From: Amphiura filiformis
Taxonomy: Eukaryota > Echinodermata > Ophiuroidea > Amphilepidida > Amphiuridae
DNA length: 64,000 bases
Direction: 5' to 3'
Assembly (NCBI RefSeq): GCF_039555335.1
Contig: NC_092629.1
Location: 35,279,537 to 35,343,536, forward strand
Shown: piece after piece, positions 26,301 to 38,670 of the stretch
How positions within the stretch are numbered: position 1 is the first letter of the stretch
Layout of the letters: every line of letters starts with the position of its first letter
Translations under genes and position numbers: made by a program
Notes under the pieces: generated by a model
The model's database searches: none
Told to the model about the DNA's origin: nothing
The model's input: the letters and a program-made list of their open reading frames with translations, nothing else

Positions 26301-28477
26301 CCTCAGCCTTGTACATCTGGGGCCAAAATGGGCAAAAGGCACATCTACAACTTAGGGCCCATACATATGCCACATATGAGCCCTAGTGAGGTTGTACTTT
26401 TAGAGCTAGGCTTGTCAATCTGTTGCACCATATTTTAACATTTGGGCCCCTGGGGCCCATAATATATAACATATGGGGCTCTTGTATATTTGTAAATATA
26501 GAGTACCCCTAGGGCTATCAGTGTACCAACTCAGGGCCCTGAGGCTGCTTCATTTGATGAGAAACGGCGTGCTTTGTATTTTCACATTTGGGCCCCTGGG
26601 GCCCGTGACCTTTGACCTCTGGGGCCAAGATGGGCAAAAGGCACTTCTACGGGGTAGGGCCCATAAGTGTACCACATATGGAACCTGGGGCCCTTGTAGT
26701 TTTAGTGCTAGCCTTGACAGAATGTTGTGTTTGATGGGAGAAGGAGGAGGAGGAGGAGGAGAAGAAACTAGAAGGCTATATATTTGTACACAAATACGGC
26801 TATACCCGCATGTTGTCGGTGTACCCAAACTAACAGTCCTTATTTGCTGAGGACTAAATTGTAAAAAGTCGTCCAATTGGGTGGAAAATGTGTAAAAAGT
26901 GAAAGTCCAAGTCACAAGCTTTAATTTAATATATGTTGCACTCTCGTAGCACTGTAAAATAAAGAAATTGTAAAAAGTCCCTACAAGGAGAGTCGTCTCT
27001 CTTACTCTCCATAGATTGCTGTTGTCAGTCTCTCTTATTCACAGCGAGGCTATGCAATATGATTAGGGGAAACTATTCCAGAGGTTGTATGTAAATTAAA
27101 TGGAACAGCCTTTCAGAGGGAGTATGTAAATCTAACGGAACCGCCTATTTTGGGGCCATTTCAGAGGGAGTATGTAAAGTAAATGGAACAGCCAATGGGT
27201 ATGTAATTTAACTGGAACAGCCTTAACGCTTCACGCTGGTATTTCCAATTATTATATTATAATACGGATTTGTCTGTTTAGTCCTACGTGTGTGGAGTGA
27301 GTGGGTATGTGGTTGTTACTGTGACAATATAATTCTCAGGTGCTCTCTGTGTACAAATTCTGAGCCCGGAAGCTGCTTTATTTGATGAGAAACGGCCGGC
27401 CCTTTGTTTTAACATTTGGGGCCCTGGGGCCCATAATATTTGACTTTTGAGGCCCATGTACATAATTCTCTAGTGTTATCAGTAGACTCAAGCTGGGCAC
27501 TGCAGCTGCTTTATTTACTGAGTAATGGCCGGCCCTATGTTTTAGCATTTGGGGCCCTGGGGCCCATATTATGTGGTATATGGGGCTCATATGTACATAT
27601 AACAATGTAATTCTCAGGTGCAATCTGTGTACAAACTCTGAGCCTAAAGCTGCTTTAATTGATGAGAAACGGTCGGTCCTTTGTTTTAACATGTGGGGCC
27701 CTGGGGCCCATATTTTTTTACTTATGAGGCTCATGTACATATGTTGAAGTATAATTCTCAAGTGCTATCAGTAAACTCAAGCTGGGCATTGTAGCTGCTT
27801 TATTTACTGAGTAACGGCCGGCCCTATGTTTTAGCGTTTGGGGTCCTGGGGCCCATATTATGTTACATATGGAGGTTATACATACATTTGACAATATAAT
27901 ACTAAAGACCTATCTGTGTACCAAATCTGAACCCTGTAGCTACTTTATTTGCTGAGAAACGGCCGGCCCTTTGTTTTAACATTTTAGCCCATGGGGCCCC
28001 TAGCCTTGTACATCTGGGGCCAAAACGGGCAAAGGCACATCTACAATTTAGGGCCCATACATATGCCATGTATGAGCCCTAGTGATCTTGTACTTTTAGA
28101 GCTAGGCTTGTCAATCTGTTGCACCATATTGTAACATTTGGGCCCCTGGGGCCCATAATATATAACATATGGGGCTCTTGTATATTTGTAAATATAGAGT
28201 GCCCCTAGGGCTATCAGTGTACCAACTCAGGGCCATGAGGCTGCTTCATTTGATGAGAAACGGCGTGCTTTGTATTTTAACATTTGGGCCCCTGGGGCCC
28301 GTGACCTTTGACCTCTGGGGCCAAGATGGGCAAAAGGCACTTCTACGGGGTAGGGCCCATAAGTGTACCACATATGGGCCCCAGGGCCTTTGTAGTTTTA
28401 GCGCTAGCCTCGACAGAATGATGTGTTTGATGGAGAAGGAGGAGGAGAAGAAGGAGAAGAAACCACAGGATAACAAT

Positions 28478-28506
28478 ATACCCGTCCATGCTTCGCATGC
28501 GGGTAT
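28478..28506. repeat. Palindromic hairpin module in the satellite
   Basis: ATACCCG…CATGC TTC GCATG CGGGTAT forms a 12-bp stem with a 2-nt bulge. It sits just before the unit landmark AACTAGAAGG. It is absent from the junctions near 25105, 26765 and 29950, so it is an added module. Confidence 0.7.
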
Positions 28507-31500
28507 AACTAGAAGGCTATATATTTGTACACAAATACGGCTACCCGCATGTTATCGGTGTACCCAAACTTACAGTCCTTATTTGCTGCACTCTCGTGCA
28601 AATAAAGAACTTGTAAAAAGTCCCCTCCCAGGGGAGTTGTCTCTCCATAGATTGCCGTTGTCAGTCTCTCTTATTCACAGTGAGGCTATACAATATGATT
28701 AGGGAAAACTATTCCAGAGGAGTATGTAAATTAAATGGAACAGCCATTTCAGAGGGAGTATGTAAATTAAACGGAACAGCCTATTTTGGGACCATTTCAG
28801 AGGGAGTATGTAAATTAAATGGAACAGCCAATGGGTATGTAATTTAACTGGAACAGCCTTAAGGCTTCACGATGGTATTTCCAATTATTATATTAATAAT
28901 TATAATACGGATATGTCTGTTTAGTCCTACGTGTGTGGGGAGGGGGGTATTGGGTGTTAGTAACAATATCATTCTCAAGTGCTACTGTGTACAAATTCTG
29001 AGCCCGGAAGCTACTTTATTTGATGAGAAACGGCCGCCCTTTGTTTTAACATTTGGGGCCCTGGGGCCCATAATATTTGACTTATGAGGTCCATGGACAT
29101 ATGAAGTTTAATTCTCTAGTGCTATCAGTAGACTCAAGCTGGGCACTGTAGCTGCTTTATTTACTGAGTAACGGCAGGCCCTATGTTTTAGCGTTTGGGG
29201 CCCTGGGGCCCATATAATGTAATATATGTGGCTCACATGTACATATAACAATGTGATTTTAAGATGCAATATGTGTACTAACTCTGAGCCCTAAAGCTGC
29301 TTTATTTACAGAGTAACGGCCGGCCCTATGTTTTAGCGTTTGGGGCCCAGGGGCCCATATTATGTGACATATGGGGTTCATATATACATATGACAATATA
29401 ATACTGAAGACCTATCTGTGTACCAAATCTGAGCCATGTAGCTACTTTATTTGCTGAGAAACGGGCGGCCCTTTGTTTTAACCTTTGGACCCCTGGGGCC
29501 TCTAGCCTTGTACATCCGGGGCCAAAATGGGCAAAAGGCACATCTACAATTTAGGGCTTATACATGTGCAACATATGAGCCCTAGTGCCCTTGTAGCTTT
29601 AGAGCTAGGCTTGTCAATCTGTTGCCCCTTATTTTTAACATTTAGGCCCCTGGGGCCCATAATATATAACATATGGGGCTCATGTATACTTGTATTTATA
29701 GAGTACCCCTGGGGCTATCAGTGTACCAACTCACGGCCCTGAGGTTGCTCCATCTGGTGAGAAACGGCATGGTTTGTGTTTTTACATTTGGGCCCCTGGG
29801 GCCCGTGACCTTTGACCTCTGGGGCCGGGATGGGCAAAAGGCACATCTACGGGGTAGGGCCCATAAGTGTACCACATATGGGCCCTGGGGCCCTTGTAGT
29901 TTTAGCGCTAGCCTTGACAGAATGATGTGTTTGATAGGAGGAGAAGGAGAACTAGAAGGCTATATATTTGTACACAAATACGGCTATACCCGCATGTTAT
30001 CGGTGTAGCCAAACTTACAGTCCTTATTTGCTGAGGACTTAAAATAAAGAAATTGTAAATAGTCATCCAATTGGGCAGAACATGTGTAAAAAGTGAAAGT
30101 CCAAGTCACAAGCTTTAATTGAATGTAGGTTGCACTGTCGTAGCACTTAAAATAAAGAAATTGTAAAAAGTCCCCTCCCAGGTGAGTCGTCTCTCTTACT
30201 CTCCATAGGTTGCTGTTGTCAGTCTCTCTTACTCACAGTGAGGCTATGCAATATGATTAGGGGAAACTATTCCAGAGGGAGTATGTAAATTAAAGGAACA
30301 GCCATTTCAGAGGGAGTATGTAAAATAAACGGAACAGCCTTTTGGGGGACATTTCAGAGGGAGTGTGTAAATTAAATGGAACAGCCAATGGGTATGTAAA
30401 TTAACTGGAACAGCCTTAACGCTTCACGCTGGTATTTCCAATTATGATATAATACGATCTGTCTGTTAAGTCCTACGTGTGTGGGGTGGATGGGTGTGTG
30501 GGTGTTAGTAACAATATAATTCTCAGGTGCTATCTGTGTACAAATTCTGAGTCCGGAAGCTGCTTTCTTTGATGAGAAACGGCCCGCCCTTTGTTTTAAC
30601 ATTTGGGGCCCTGGGGCCCATAATATTTGACTTATGAGGCCCATGTACATATTTACGTTGAAGTATAATTCTCAAGTGCTATCAGTAGACTTAAGCTGGG
30701 CAGTGTAGCTGCTTTATTTACTGAGTAACGGCCGGCCCTATGTTTTGGCGTTTGGGGCCCTGGGCCCATATTATGTGACATATGGGGCTCATATGTACAT
30801 ATAACTATATAATTCTCAGGTGCAATCTGTGTACAAACTCTGAGCCCTGAAGCTGCTTTATTTGATGAGAAACGGCCGGCCCTTTGTTTAACATTTGGGG
30901 CCCTGGGGCCCATAACATTTGACTTATAGGGCTCATGTACATATGTTGAAGTATAATTCTTAAGTACTATCAGAAAACTCAAGCTGGGCACTGTAGCTGC
31001 TTTATTTACTGAGTAACGGCCGGCCCTATGTTTTAGGTTTTGGGGCCCTGGGGCCCATATTATGTGACATATGGGGGTTATATATACATATGACAATATA
31101 ATACTAAAGACCTATCTGTGTACCAAATCTGAACCCTGTAGCTACTTTATTTGCTGAGAAACGACCGGCCCTTTGTTTTAACATTTAGGCCCCTGGGGCC
31201 CCTAGCCTTGTACATATGGGGCCAAAATGGGCAAAAGGCACATCTACAACTCAGGGCCCATACATATGCCACATATGAGCCCTAGTCATCTTATACTTAT
31301 AGAGCTAGACTTGTCAATCTGTTGCACCATATTTTAACATTTGGGCCCCTGGGGCCAATAATATATAACATATGGGGCTCTTGTATATTTGTAAATATAG
31401 AGTACCCCTAGGGCTATCAGTGTACCAACTCAGGGCCCTGAGGCTGCTTCATTTGATGAGAAACGGCGTGCTTTGAATTTTCACATTTGGGCCCCTGGGG

Positions 31501-31684
31501 CCCGTGACCTTTGACCTCTGGGGCCAAGATGGGCAAAAGGCACTTCTACGGGGTAGGGCCCATAAGTGTACCACATATGGGACCTGGGGCCCTTGTAGTT
31601 TTAGCGCTAGCCTTGACAGAATGATGTGTTTGATGGGAGGAAAAGGAGGAGGAGGAGGAGGAGAAGAAACCACAGGATGGGAAG

Positions 31685-31713
31685 ATACCCTGCATGCTAT
31701 TGCATGCGGGTAT
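31685..31713. repeat. Palindromic hairpin module in the satellite, variant
   Basis: ATACCC-TGCATGC … TGCATGC-GGGTAT, the same position relative to AACTAGAAGG as the module at 28478 but with a different loop (TAT). Confidence 0.65.
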
Positions 31714-33332
31714 AACTAGAAGGCTATATATTTGTACACAAATACGGCTATACCCGCATGTTATCGGTGTACCCAAACTTACAGTCCTTATTCGCTGCAC
31801 TCTAGTGCAAATAAAGAACTTGTAAAAAGTCCCCTCCCAGGGGAGTTGTCTCTCCATAGAATGCCGTTGTCAGTCTCTCTTATTCACAGTGAGGCTATAG
31901 AATATGATTAGGGAAAAACTATTCCAGAGGGAGTATGTAAATTAAATGGAACAGCCATTTCAGAGGGAGTATGTAAATTAAACGGAACAGCCTATTTTGG
32001 GACCATTTCAGAGGGAGTATCTAAATTAAATGGAACAGCCAATGGGTATGTAATTTAACTGGAACAGCCTTAACGCTTCACGCTGGTATTTCCTTTGTTT
32101 TAACATTTGGGGCCCTGGGGCCCATAATATTTGACTTATGAGGTCCATGGACATATGTTGAAGTTTAATTCTCTAGTGCTATCAGTAGCTTCAAGCTGGG
32201 CACTGTAGCTGCCTTATTTACTGAGTAAAGGCCGGCCCTATGTTTTAGCGTTTGGGGCCCTGGGGCCCATATAATGTAATATATGGGGCTCACATGTACA
32301 TATAACAATGTGATTTTCAGGTGCAATCTGTGTACTAACTCTGAGCCCTAAAGCTGCTTTATTTACAGAGTAACGGCCGGCCCTATGTTTTAGCGTTTGG
32401 GGCCCTGGGGCCCATATAATGTAATATATGGGGCTCACATGTACATATAACAATGTGATTTTCAGGTGCAATCTGTGTACTAACTCTGAGCCCTAAAGCT
32501 GCTTTATTTACAGAGTAACGGCCGGCCCTATGTTTTAGCGTTTGGGGCCCTGGGGCCCATATAATGTAATATATGGGGCTCACATGTACATATAACAATG
32601 TGATTTTCAGGTGCAATCTGTGTACTAACTCTGAGCCCTAAAGCTGCTTTATATACAGAGTAACGACCGGCCCTATGTTTTAGCGTTTGGGGCCCAGGGG
32701 CCCATATTATGTGACATATGGGGTACATATATACATATGATAATATAATACTGAAGACATAATATGTGTACCAAATCTGAGCCCTGTAGCTACTTTATTT
32801 GCTGAGAAACGGCCGGCCCTTTGTTTTAATATTTGGGCCCCTGAGGCCTCTAGCCTTGTACATCTGGGGCCAAAATGGACAAAAGGCACATCTACAATTT
32901 ATGGCTTATACATGTGCAACATATGAGCCCTAGTGCCCTTGTAGCTTTAGAGCTAGGCTTGTCAATCTGTTGCCCTTATTTTTAACATTTGGGCCCCTGG
33001 GGCCCATAATATATAACATATGGGGCTCATGTATACTTGTATTTATAGAGTACCCCTGTGGCTATCAGTGTACCAACTCAGGGCCCTGAGGTTGCTTCAT
33101 CTGATGAGAAACGGCATGGTTTGTGTTTTTACATTTGGGCCCCTGGGGCCCGTGACCTTTGACCTCTGGGGCCGAGATGGGCAAAAGGCACATCTACGGG
33201 GTAGGGCCCATAAGTGTACTACATATGGGCCCTGGGGCCCTTGTAGTTTTAGCGCTAGCCTTGACAGAATGATGTGTTTGATGGGAGAAGGAGGAGAAGG
33301 AGGAGATGGAGAAGAAACCACAGGATGGGAAG

Positions 33333-33510
33333 ATACCCTGCATGCTATTGCATGCGGGTATAAGGAGGAGAAGGAGATGGAGAAGAAACCACAGAATGGG
33401 AAGATACCCTGCATGCGCTGCATGCGGGTATAACCATAGGATGGCAATATACCCGTCCATGCTTCGCATGCGGGTATAAATATACCCGTCCATGCTTCGC
33501 ATGCGGGTAT
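33333..33510. repeat. Cluster of four hairpin modules at the array edge
   Basis: Modules at 33333-33361, 33404-33431, 33449-33477 and 33482-33510 all have the form ATACCC…GCATGC…GGGTAT. The first two are separated by a copy of the purine tract; the last two are almost adjacent. Immediately after them the satellite stops. Confidence 0.75.
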
Positions 33511-33515
33511 AAAGA

Positions 33516-34142
33516 GCTGCTTTCCAAAAATTCATCCCGATCATGAGCCAAAATAGTGTTAAATACAGAATTTGTTTGGAAGCTGTAATAGCCCGGGCTG
33601 TTAGCTCGACAACATGAAGTTCTGGAGGAAGCCACCCCATCCCCACCATGCATGTGCGCTGTTCTTCTGGGCCTGGGGTGAACCAAAGCTGCTTGGTTAT
33701 CAAATTAATGCCTGACAATGTTATCTTTGAACTTGACAGGTGCTAATTGATGTTTTAATGTTATTGCATAGCACCTTTCAAATTCAGATATAGCCTAACC
33801 TTGTCACTGATTAATTTGATAACCAGGCAGGTTTGGTTCACCCCACAAGAACTGATGTGTGGGCTTCCTCTTTAAATCGGTATCGACACGCATGCAAACC
33901 TGCAATTTTTGGGGTCATGGTCGCGGCTTTTGGTGCGTGTTCCAATAAGCCTAGGCCTACTGTTTGGTGAGTCGACTTTTGACTTTTAATTGTATTTGTC
34001 TTGACTGTTTCTTCCCTAATTGCTTCTTGGAAAATAACTATAGGCCTACTATAATACGTGCGGAGTCTTGCACAAATTGGTTTAGAGTTGCTGTCTGTTC
34101 TTCCTGGTTCTTGTTTATTGATGGGCTCCATGTCGAAGGCCA
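33516..34142. other. Intergenic sequence, no gene seen
   Basis: Apparently low-copy sequence. It contains an inverted pair: CAGCTTGGTTATCAAATTAA near 33686 and TTAATTTGATAACCAGGCAG near 33811, which may bound a small element of about 140 bp. No exon is supportable. Confidence 0.4.
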
Positions 34143-34390
34143 GAGCCAGTAGCTATGTCCATTTTGTTTTCTCAATTACATGTTACTCATTTCGGTAACA
34201 AACGGACGGTTAATTCTGCCCTACATAAGAAAATGTAAGTGACTTTGGGGTAATATGCATCATGCATGGTCACTTGCGTCTAACTGTTCAAGTGACCATG
34301 CATATACCCCAAAGTCACTTACATAATTTGTTGCCGAAATGGGTAACACTAACATGTGAGAAAACAAATGGACATAGCTAGTTCTGGCTC
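34143..34390. repeat. Foldback MITE
   Basis: AGCTATGTCCAT and GTAAGTGACTTTGGGGTA on the left are inverted on the right (CCCCAAAGTCACTTAC, ATGGACATAGCTA). The total is about 248 bp with a short central loop near 34275. Non-coding. Confidence 0.8.
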
Positions 34391-34542
34391 TAAGCCCTCG
34401 ATATGATCGTTCTTGTTGACCATTTTATGCACGTTATCTTATACGTCAACTTTTCTTGTAGGCCTACAGTCTCTTTCTCTCTCAAAAACAAACTAATAAA
34501 CAAACAAACAAAATACCGGTATACTATGTAGCCTATAGGCTA

Positions 34543-34715
34543 CCCAGCAAACACAGGAATGTTCTTTAAAAAATTCAAAACGTTTTAATAACATTTAAAT
34601 GGCGGGTTATATAAAGGTCATGAAAACGTTTTTAAAACGTTATTGCAAATATTTTGGGCAAACATTCTGGCAAAATATTTTTCAACCCCAAATAACATTC
34701 TTTTCTGAATGTTTT
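34543..34715. repeat. Partial CCCAGCAAACAC MITE
   Basis: Begins CCCAGCAAACACAGGAATG and keeps GCGGGTTATATAAAGGTCAT and TTAAAACGTT. It is related to the complete element at 39746-40144. The right terminus is missing. Confidence 0.6.
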
Positions 34716-35934
34716 GTATATGCCATTTCCGCAAAGACCTATTGACCACACATCTAACTATTTTAGTGGCCATTATCTGAGGGGTGATTCAATCTCTTTA
34801 AAATGCTGATAAATAGTGGTTTGCGCTACATCTATCTGTTAGACATCATCAGATCATGCAGTTATTGTTAACTACATGTATATGCACACAACACAGGGGC
34901 ACTCACATAGGTAATTAACCCGTACTAGTAGCGCTGTGCTGTGGGTATAGGAGATGAACTAGTTAGCGTCATATATCAAAAAGTATAAAAGCTCTGATTT
35001 TAGTAGGCCTACTTGGTCTATGTTTCAATTACTTATTCTTTTCAAAATATCTGAATTTTTAATCCGGTACAAGCTTTAATAACGGGGGAGCATGCATTTG
35101 TATGAGAAAGGAAATCTACCATCTTATCCAAACTCCCGTGTTAATCCAATGCACATTTTGCTTCACCGGGCCGCCCTGACTTGGTCGCGTTTGGAAGAGG
35201 AGTGCCACCAAACTGTAGGTACAAATTTAGTACTTTCTGTCAATCAAGTGTGGTTTATTTTCTACATGTCAATCTTTAAATTATTAGCATAGTCCTTATA
35301 ATATAAACGGTGGAGCGCCTTGATGAGTAAATGATAGCAAACCAGTGAACAATCCCCAAAACTCAGTCAGTGGAGCTCCACCCGTACATGTCAATAGCAT
35401 CATTAGCCTATCGATTGGATTAGTCGACCGTAGCGGACAATTCGATCGCTCATTGGATTAATAACTATTATCGCGTGGTAAGAAATGTGCATTGGACAAT
35501 CGATTACTATAATGGTTTAGTACTGATTAGTACTACATATTTTGGTTTAATATCGGGTTTATGGCTGAAAAGGTCACGGTGAATTTGCCGTGGACAAAAC
35601 TGCACTATGAATTTATTTTTTTAATAGAATACGGGGCGGGTGATGCAGCAGAATTTGACACTACTAGATCATAGCTAAATTCCAACCGAGCTTGGCAATT
35701 TAGATGCTAAAACGTCACATACAAACTTGACGTTTATATACAATAGGCCTATTATTGTTACATTTGTTTTAATCAGTTTTTACAACAACTATTTAATTGC
35801 GCATTTAATTATTAGCGCCCTCTAGCACGATCAATTTAATAACAATACGTTATTTACATAAGAATTGGACACATGCTAATGAGCATCCTGATTTAATAAC
35901 TATTGGTATAACCAGATTAGATATTCTAGAAAGA
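34716..35934. other. Upstream region of the GTPase gene, nothing decisive
   Basis: AT-rich sequence without repeats I recognise. ATTGGA/TCATTGG (inverted CCAAT) motifs cluster near 35415-35500. It could include the promoter, but no core element is clear. Confidence 0.3.
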
Positions 35935-36017
35935 ACACAAGGCTCATTTGCATGCGGACTAAAATCGACTGGCAACAGGAACCTGTATGTGGACCTAAAC
36001 TGGATGAGTTAGAGCAG
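35935..36017 (+). other. Candidate non-coding first exon of the GTPase gene
   Basis: An ideal donor, GAGCAG then GTAAGT, lies at 36017/36018. The first coding exon of the GTPase downstream is preceded by a strong acceptor, so at least one upstream leader exon must exist, and this is the best donor seen in the 2.7 kb before it. The exon's 5' limit is arbitrary. Inference only. Confidence 0.3.
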
Positions 36018-36949
36018 GTAAGTTGTTATCAGAGTTGTTATGCTTTTTGTTATGTTTTTAGAATAATCATACTCGGGGCTACCTGCACATTTGCTGAACT
36101 GAGGGACTGAAATAATGTAGGGTAAATTGGGGTAAATGGAACGGTGGGGTAAATGGAACGCTGAGAATACAATTCCCTCAATCAAGAAACAAATTGGGCA
36201 ACATCATACCGAGTGTTCCATTTATAGGTTTATGCTGCATGCGTTTTCAGAAAATGGTGTTTAATCACCTGCGAATAATGATTAGACCACTTTTATTAGA
36301 AAATCAAAATTTAACATTCAAATCTTGAGAGGGCTCAGGCTATCGCTCTAGAAACAATACTGATTGTGACCATTGGGGCTTCCCCTGCTCTAAAAATGTC
36401 AAGCCAAATACACAAGATGATGATTTTAATATACACACTTCAACAGTCATTTAATGTACGAGGGTCATTCAAAAACCTCCATCATCACATACATGTTATC
36501 TTTTACGTGCCAACTAGGATATTGAAATTACCCATGGTTATACTCGTAAATCTTGGCTACAAAATAAAAGTTATTTGATGAAAATGTGATTTTTAGTTTT
36601 TAAGATAAGTTGGTTAAAGCAAATACAGATTTGGTACATCGGAAACGGTTTTAAAACTGAAGCCAAAAGTGTAGTAAGCACCATATAGCTTTGGATAATG
36701 TCCTGTCCAATTGTCCATTATCCATACAAATGTTTTCAAGATGTGGTTGTCCAACTGCTTGCTCAGGATAAATATTTGGTCCTATTTGAGCTCCATGACA
36801 TGCCTTGGGACTTCAATTCAAAACAAAATGAAACATGTTATAAATATGAGAAGAAAACATCGAAGGGTTCAACAGACACACAAAATGTTAGTGAAATTTG
36901 TCAGATTTTGACTAGACCACGTTTAAGGATAATTCGTAATTACATCATA
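36018..36949. other. Intergenic or leader-intron sequence with outer inverted repeat
   Basis: AATACAGATTTGGTACATCG (from about 36622) is found inverted at about 38335-38356 (CGACGTACTAAATCTGTATT). The two flank the Tc1/mariner-like element at 36950 and suggest an older host element around it. GGGGTAAATGGAACG is duplicated near 36130-36160. Confidence 0.45.
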
Positions 36950-37960
36950 CAGGGGGAAAGAGGCCCCTCATTGCGCCCTCTTTTCGCCTATTTTTGAATA
37001 ATTGATCAAATATATTTTGGTATGTAAAGAAACCTTTAATTGTTAGATTTAATAAACCAAAATAATTATTTCAATCGGCTCACAACTTTTGAAGATATGC
37101 CCTTTTAAAGACAAGTACCCGTTTTTCACTCTGTCCACGAATAGCAAACAGACTGGTTAAGGTGGGTCATGCTGTGGAATGGCCTGCAAGATCACCAGAC
37201 CTCACACCACTTGATTTCTTCATTTGTAGCAAAATCCAAGATCTTTGCAAATGTATTACTGCTATATTCACAAGTATCCGGCGCACAAGGTTGGTACGCA
37301 ACGCAATTGATGCAATGAGGACTAGGGCTGAAACCTGTTCGTCAAGGAGGCAACCAGGTAGAGGGCAGAGCAGCACAGTAAACTCACTTCAAAAGAACCA
37401 AAGACAAACTAAACAGCCCTTTTCAGGGCTACCTTTTATTCCAAAAAGAGAAATGACTTATGTTGTCAATAAAAAGAAAGCAAGAAATAATGAAGTAAAA
37501 AAGTAAGAAACATAATAAAACAAAAAGGCATAAAATAACAGAGAAAAACATAAGTAATTGCAAGTATAGCAGAAGAAGTCCCATCCCACATCAATTTCGC
37601 CCAAATTAATGACACTTAACAAAATCCATAACCCATAAGCCCACCGTTAAAGCACATTCCCTAAAATAAAGTTGTTATTTTATAAAGTTATCATCGAGGA
37701 ATGTTTTATATTCATGCATGGTATATGCACTTTTCAATCTTTGAAGTAGCCTAACCGCCTCCGTGGACAGAGTGAAAAACGGATACATTTCTTTAAAAGG
37801 GCATATCTTCAAAAGTTATGAGCCGATTGAAATAATTGTTTCGGTTTATTAAAGCTTACGGGTGACGGCTTCTTAACATACCAACATATACTTGATCAAC
37901 TTTTCTGAAATAGGAGAAAAAGAGTGCGCAATGAGGGGCCTCTTTTTTTGGGACACCCTG
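36950..37960. mobile_element. Tc1/mariner-like DNA transposon, internally deleted
   Basis: Ends CAGGGGGAAAGAGGCCCCTC and GGGACACCCTG with shared GAGGCCCCTCATTGCGC form inverted ends of about 190 bp, including CAATCGGCTCA…GGGCATATCTTCAAAAG inverted. TA flanks both sides (36948-36949 and 37961-37962). The interior keeps a transposase C-terminal fragment. Most of the coding region is gone. Confidence 0.8.
37162..37506 (+). pseudogene. Transposase remnant (DDE_3/Tc1-mariner type)
   Basis: The frame contains EWPARSPDLTPLDFF, a conserved stretch of the DDE_3 domain in the Tc1/mariner superfamily that follows the second catalytic Asp. The upstream D and the DNA-binding region are absent and the downstream reading (lysine- and asparagine-rich) shows no family similarity. 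It lies between the inverted ends of the element at 36950-37960, so it is the relic of its own transposase and not a host gene. Confidence 0.75.
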
Positions 37961-38670
37961 TATTTTAAGCAATGGATGCATCTTGACGCGGAAATAAAAC
38001 GAACAATTTGTTAATAACTTTATATAATACTTACAAAATACAAAAACTATGCCTAAGACTTATTTGACTTTAACTTACGCTTACCCAATCGAAGTCAACA
38101 GCCTATTGAAAAGGGTCAATATGAAGGCTATTCTGAACATGTATCGGTTTTGTTGTGCAAAAGATATAATACCCAGTAAAACTGTGCGATCTGCAAGCAT
38201 TAGATAATGATTAAATTATTTGAACAAAAATGAAGCAATTAAATCATTTTCAGAAATAAATCTGTAACGATTTCCACATAGATGTTGGTAACCTTCATTT
38301 AATCAAAATAATTAGCCTTTCTTTTCAGACCGTTTCCGACGTACTAAATCTGTATTCACTTACCCAGCACATATAATGGTAAAGGGCACATACGTAGTTC
38401 AAATAAAAATTCCTTTAAAAAAGGAATGGGGCGCCCAATGTGAGCTTGGACGTGATATGGTGAATTCCATGGTGTGTAGATTTGGTATTATAATGATTTT
38501 TCTAGGGAAGAGTAGAAGTTCAAAAAATAATAGCAGAGTAATTAAATACATGTACATAGGCCTATGAACCGCAGAATGCTGTTAAAATTTCAAAACTTCT
38601 AATAAAATAGGCTTTGAAAGTGAATTAAAATTTACATTTCTTTTTTTTTTTTTTGTCTTTTCATCAACAG

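Larger units (their letters stand above)
23390..33515. repeat. 10-kb higher-order satellite array, six units of ~1.65 kb
   Basis: The landmark CTAGAAGGCTATATATTTG recurs near 23424, 25110, 26767, 28508, 29951 and 31718. Each unit contains, in order: a junction with AATACGGCTATACCCGCATG; an AATAAAGAAATTGTAAAAAG block; GTCCCCTCCCAGGGGAGTCG; three to four short repeats with GAGGGAGTATGTAAATTAAA; then several subrepeats of about 143-145 bp with a core GGCCGGCCCT…GGGGCCCTGGGGCCC; and a purine tract (GAGGAGGAGGAGAAGAAACC). Subrepeat number varies; at 32240-32680 they are expanded in exact 145-bp steps. Many open frames exist on both strands but drift without constraint. The array ends by an abrupt change to unique sequence near 33515. 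Confidence 0.9.

Noticed and set aside
24752..33433. Recurring 70-140 codon open frames in the satellite (for example with GPLGPVTFDLWG)
   Set aside because: They follow the repeat copy by copy on both strands, and differences between copies change amino acids freely. Nothing suggests selection for protein.
33194..33718. 174-codon minus-strand open frame across the array edge
   Set aside because: It mixes purine-tract satellite, hairpin modules and unique sequence, and has no codon or family signal.
36698..36997. 99-codon plus-strand open frame ahead of the Tc1/mariner-like element
   Set aside because: It crosses the left terminus of the transposon and resembles no protein family; probably chance.
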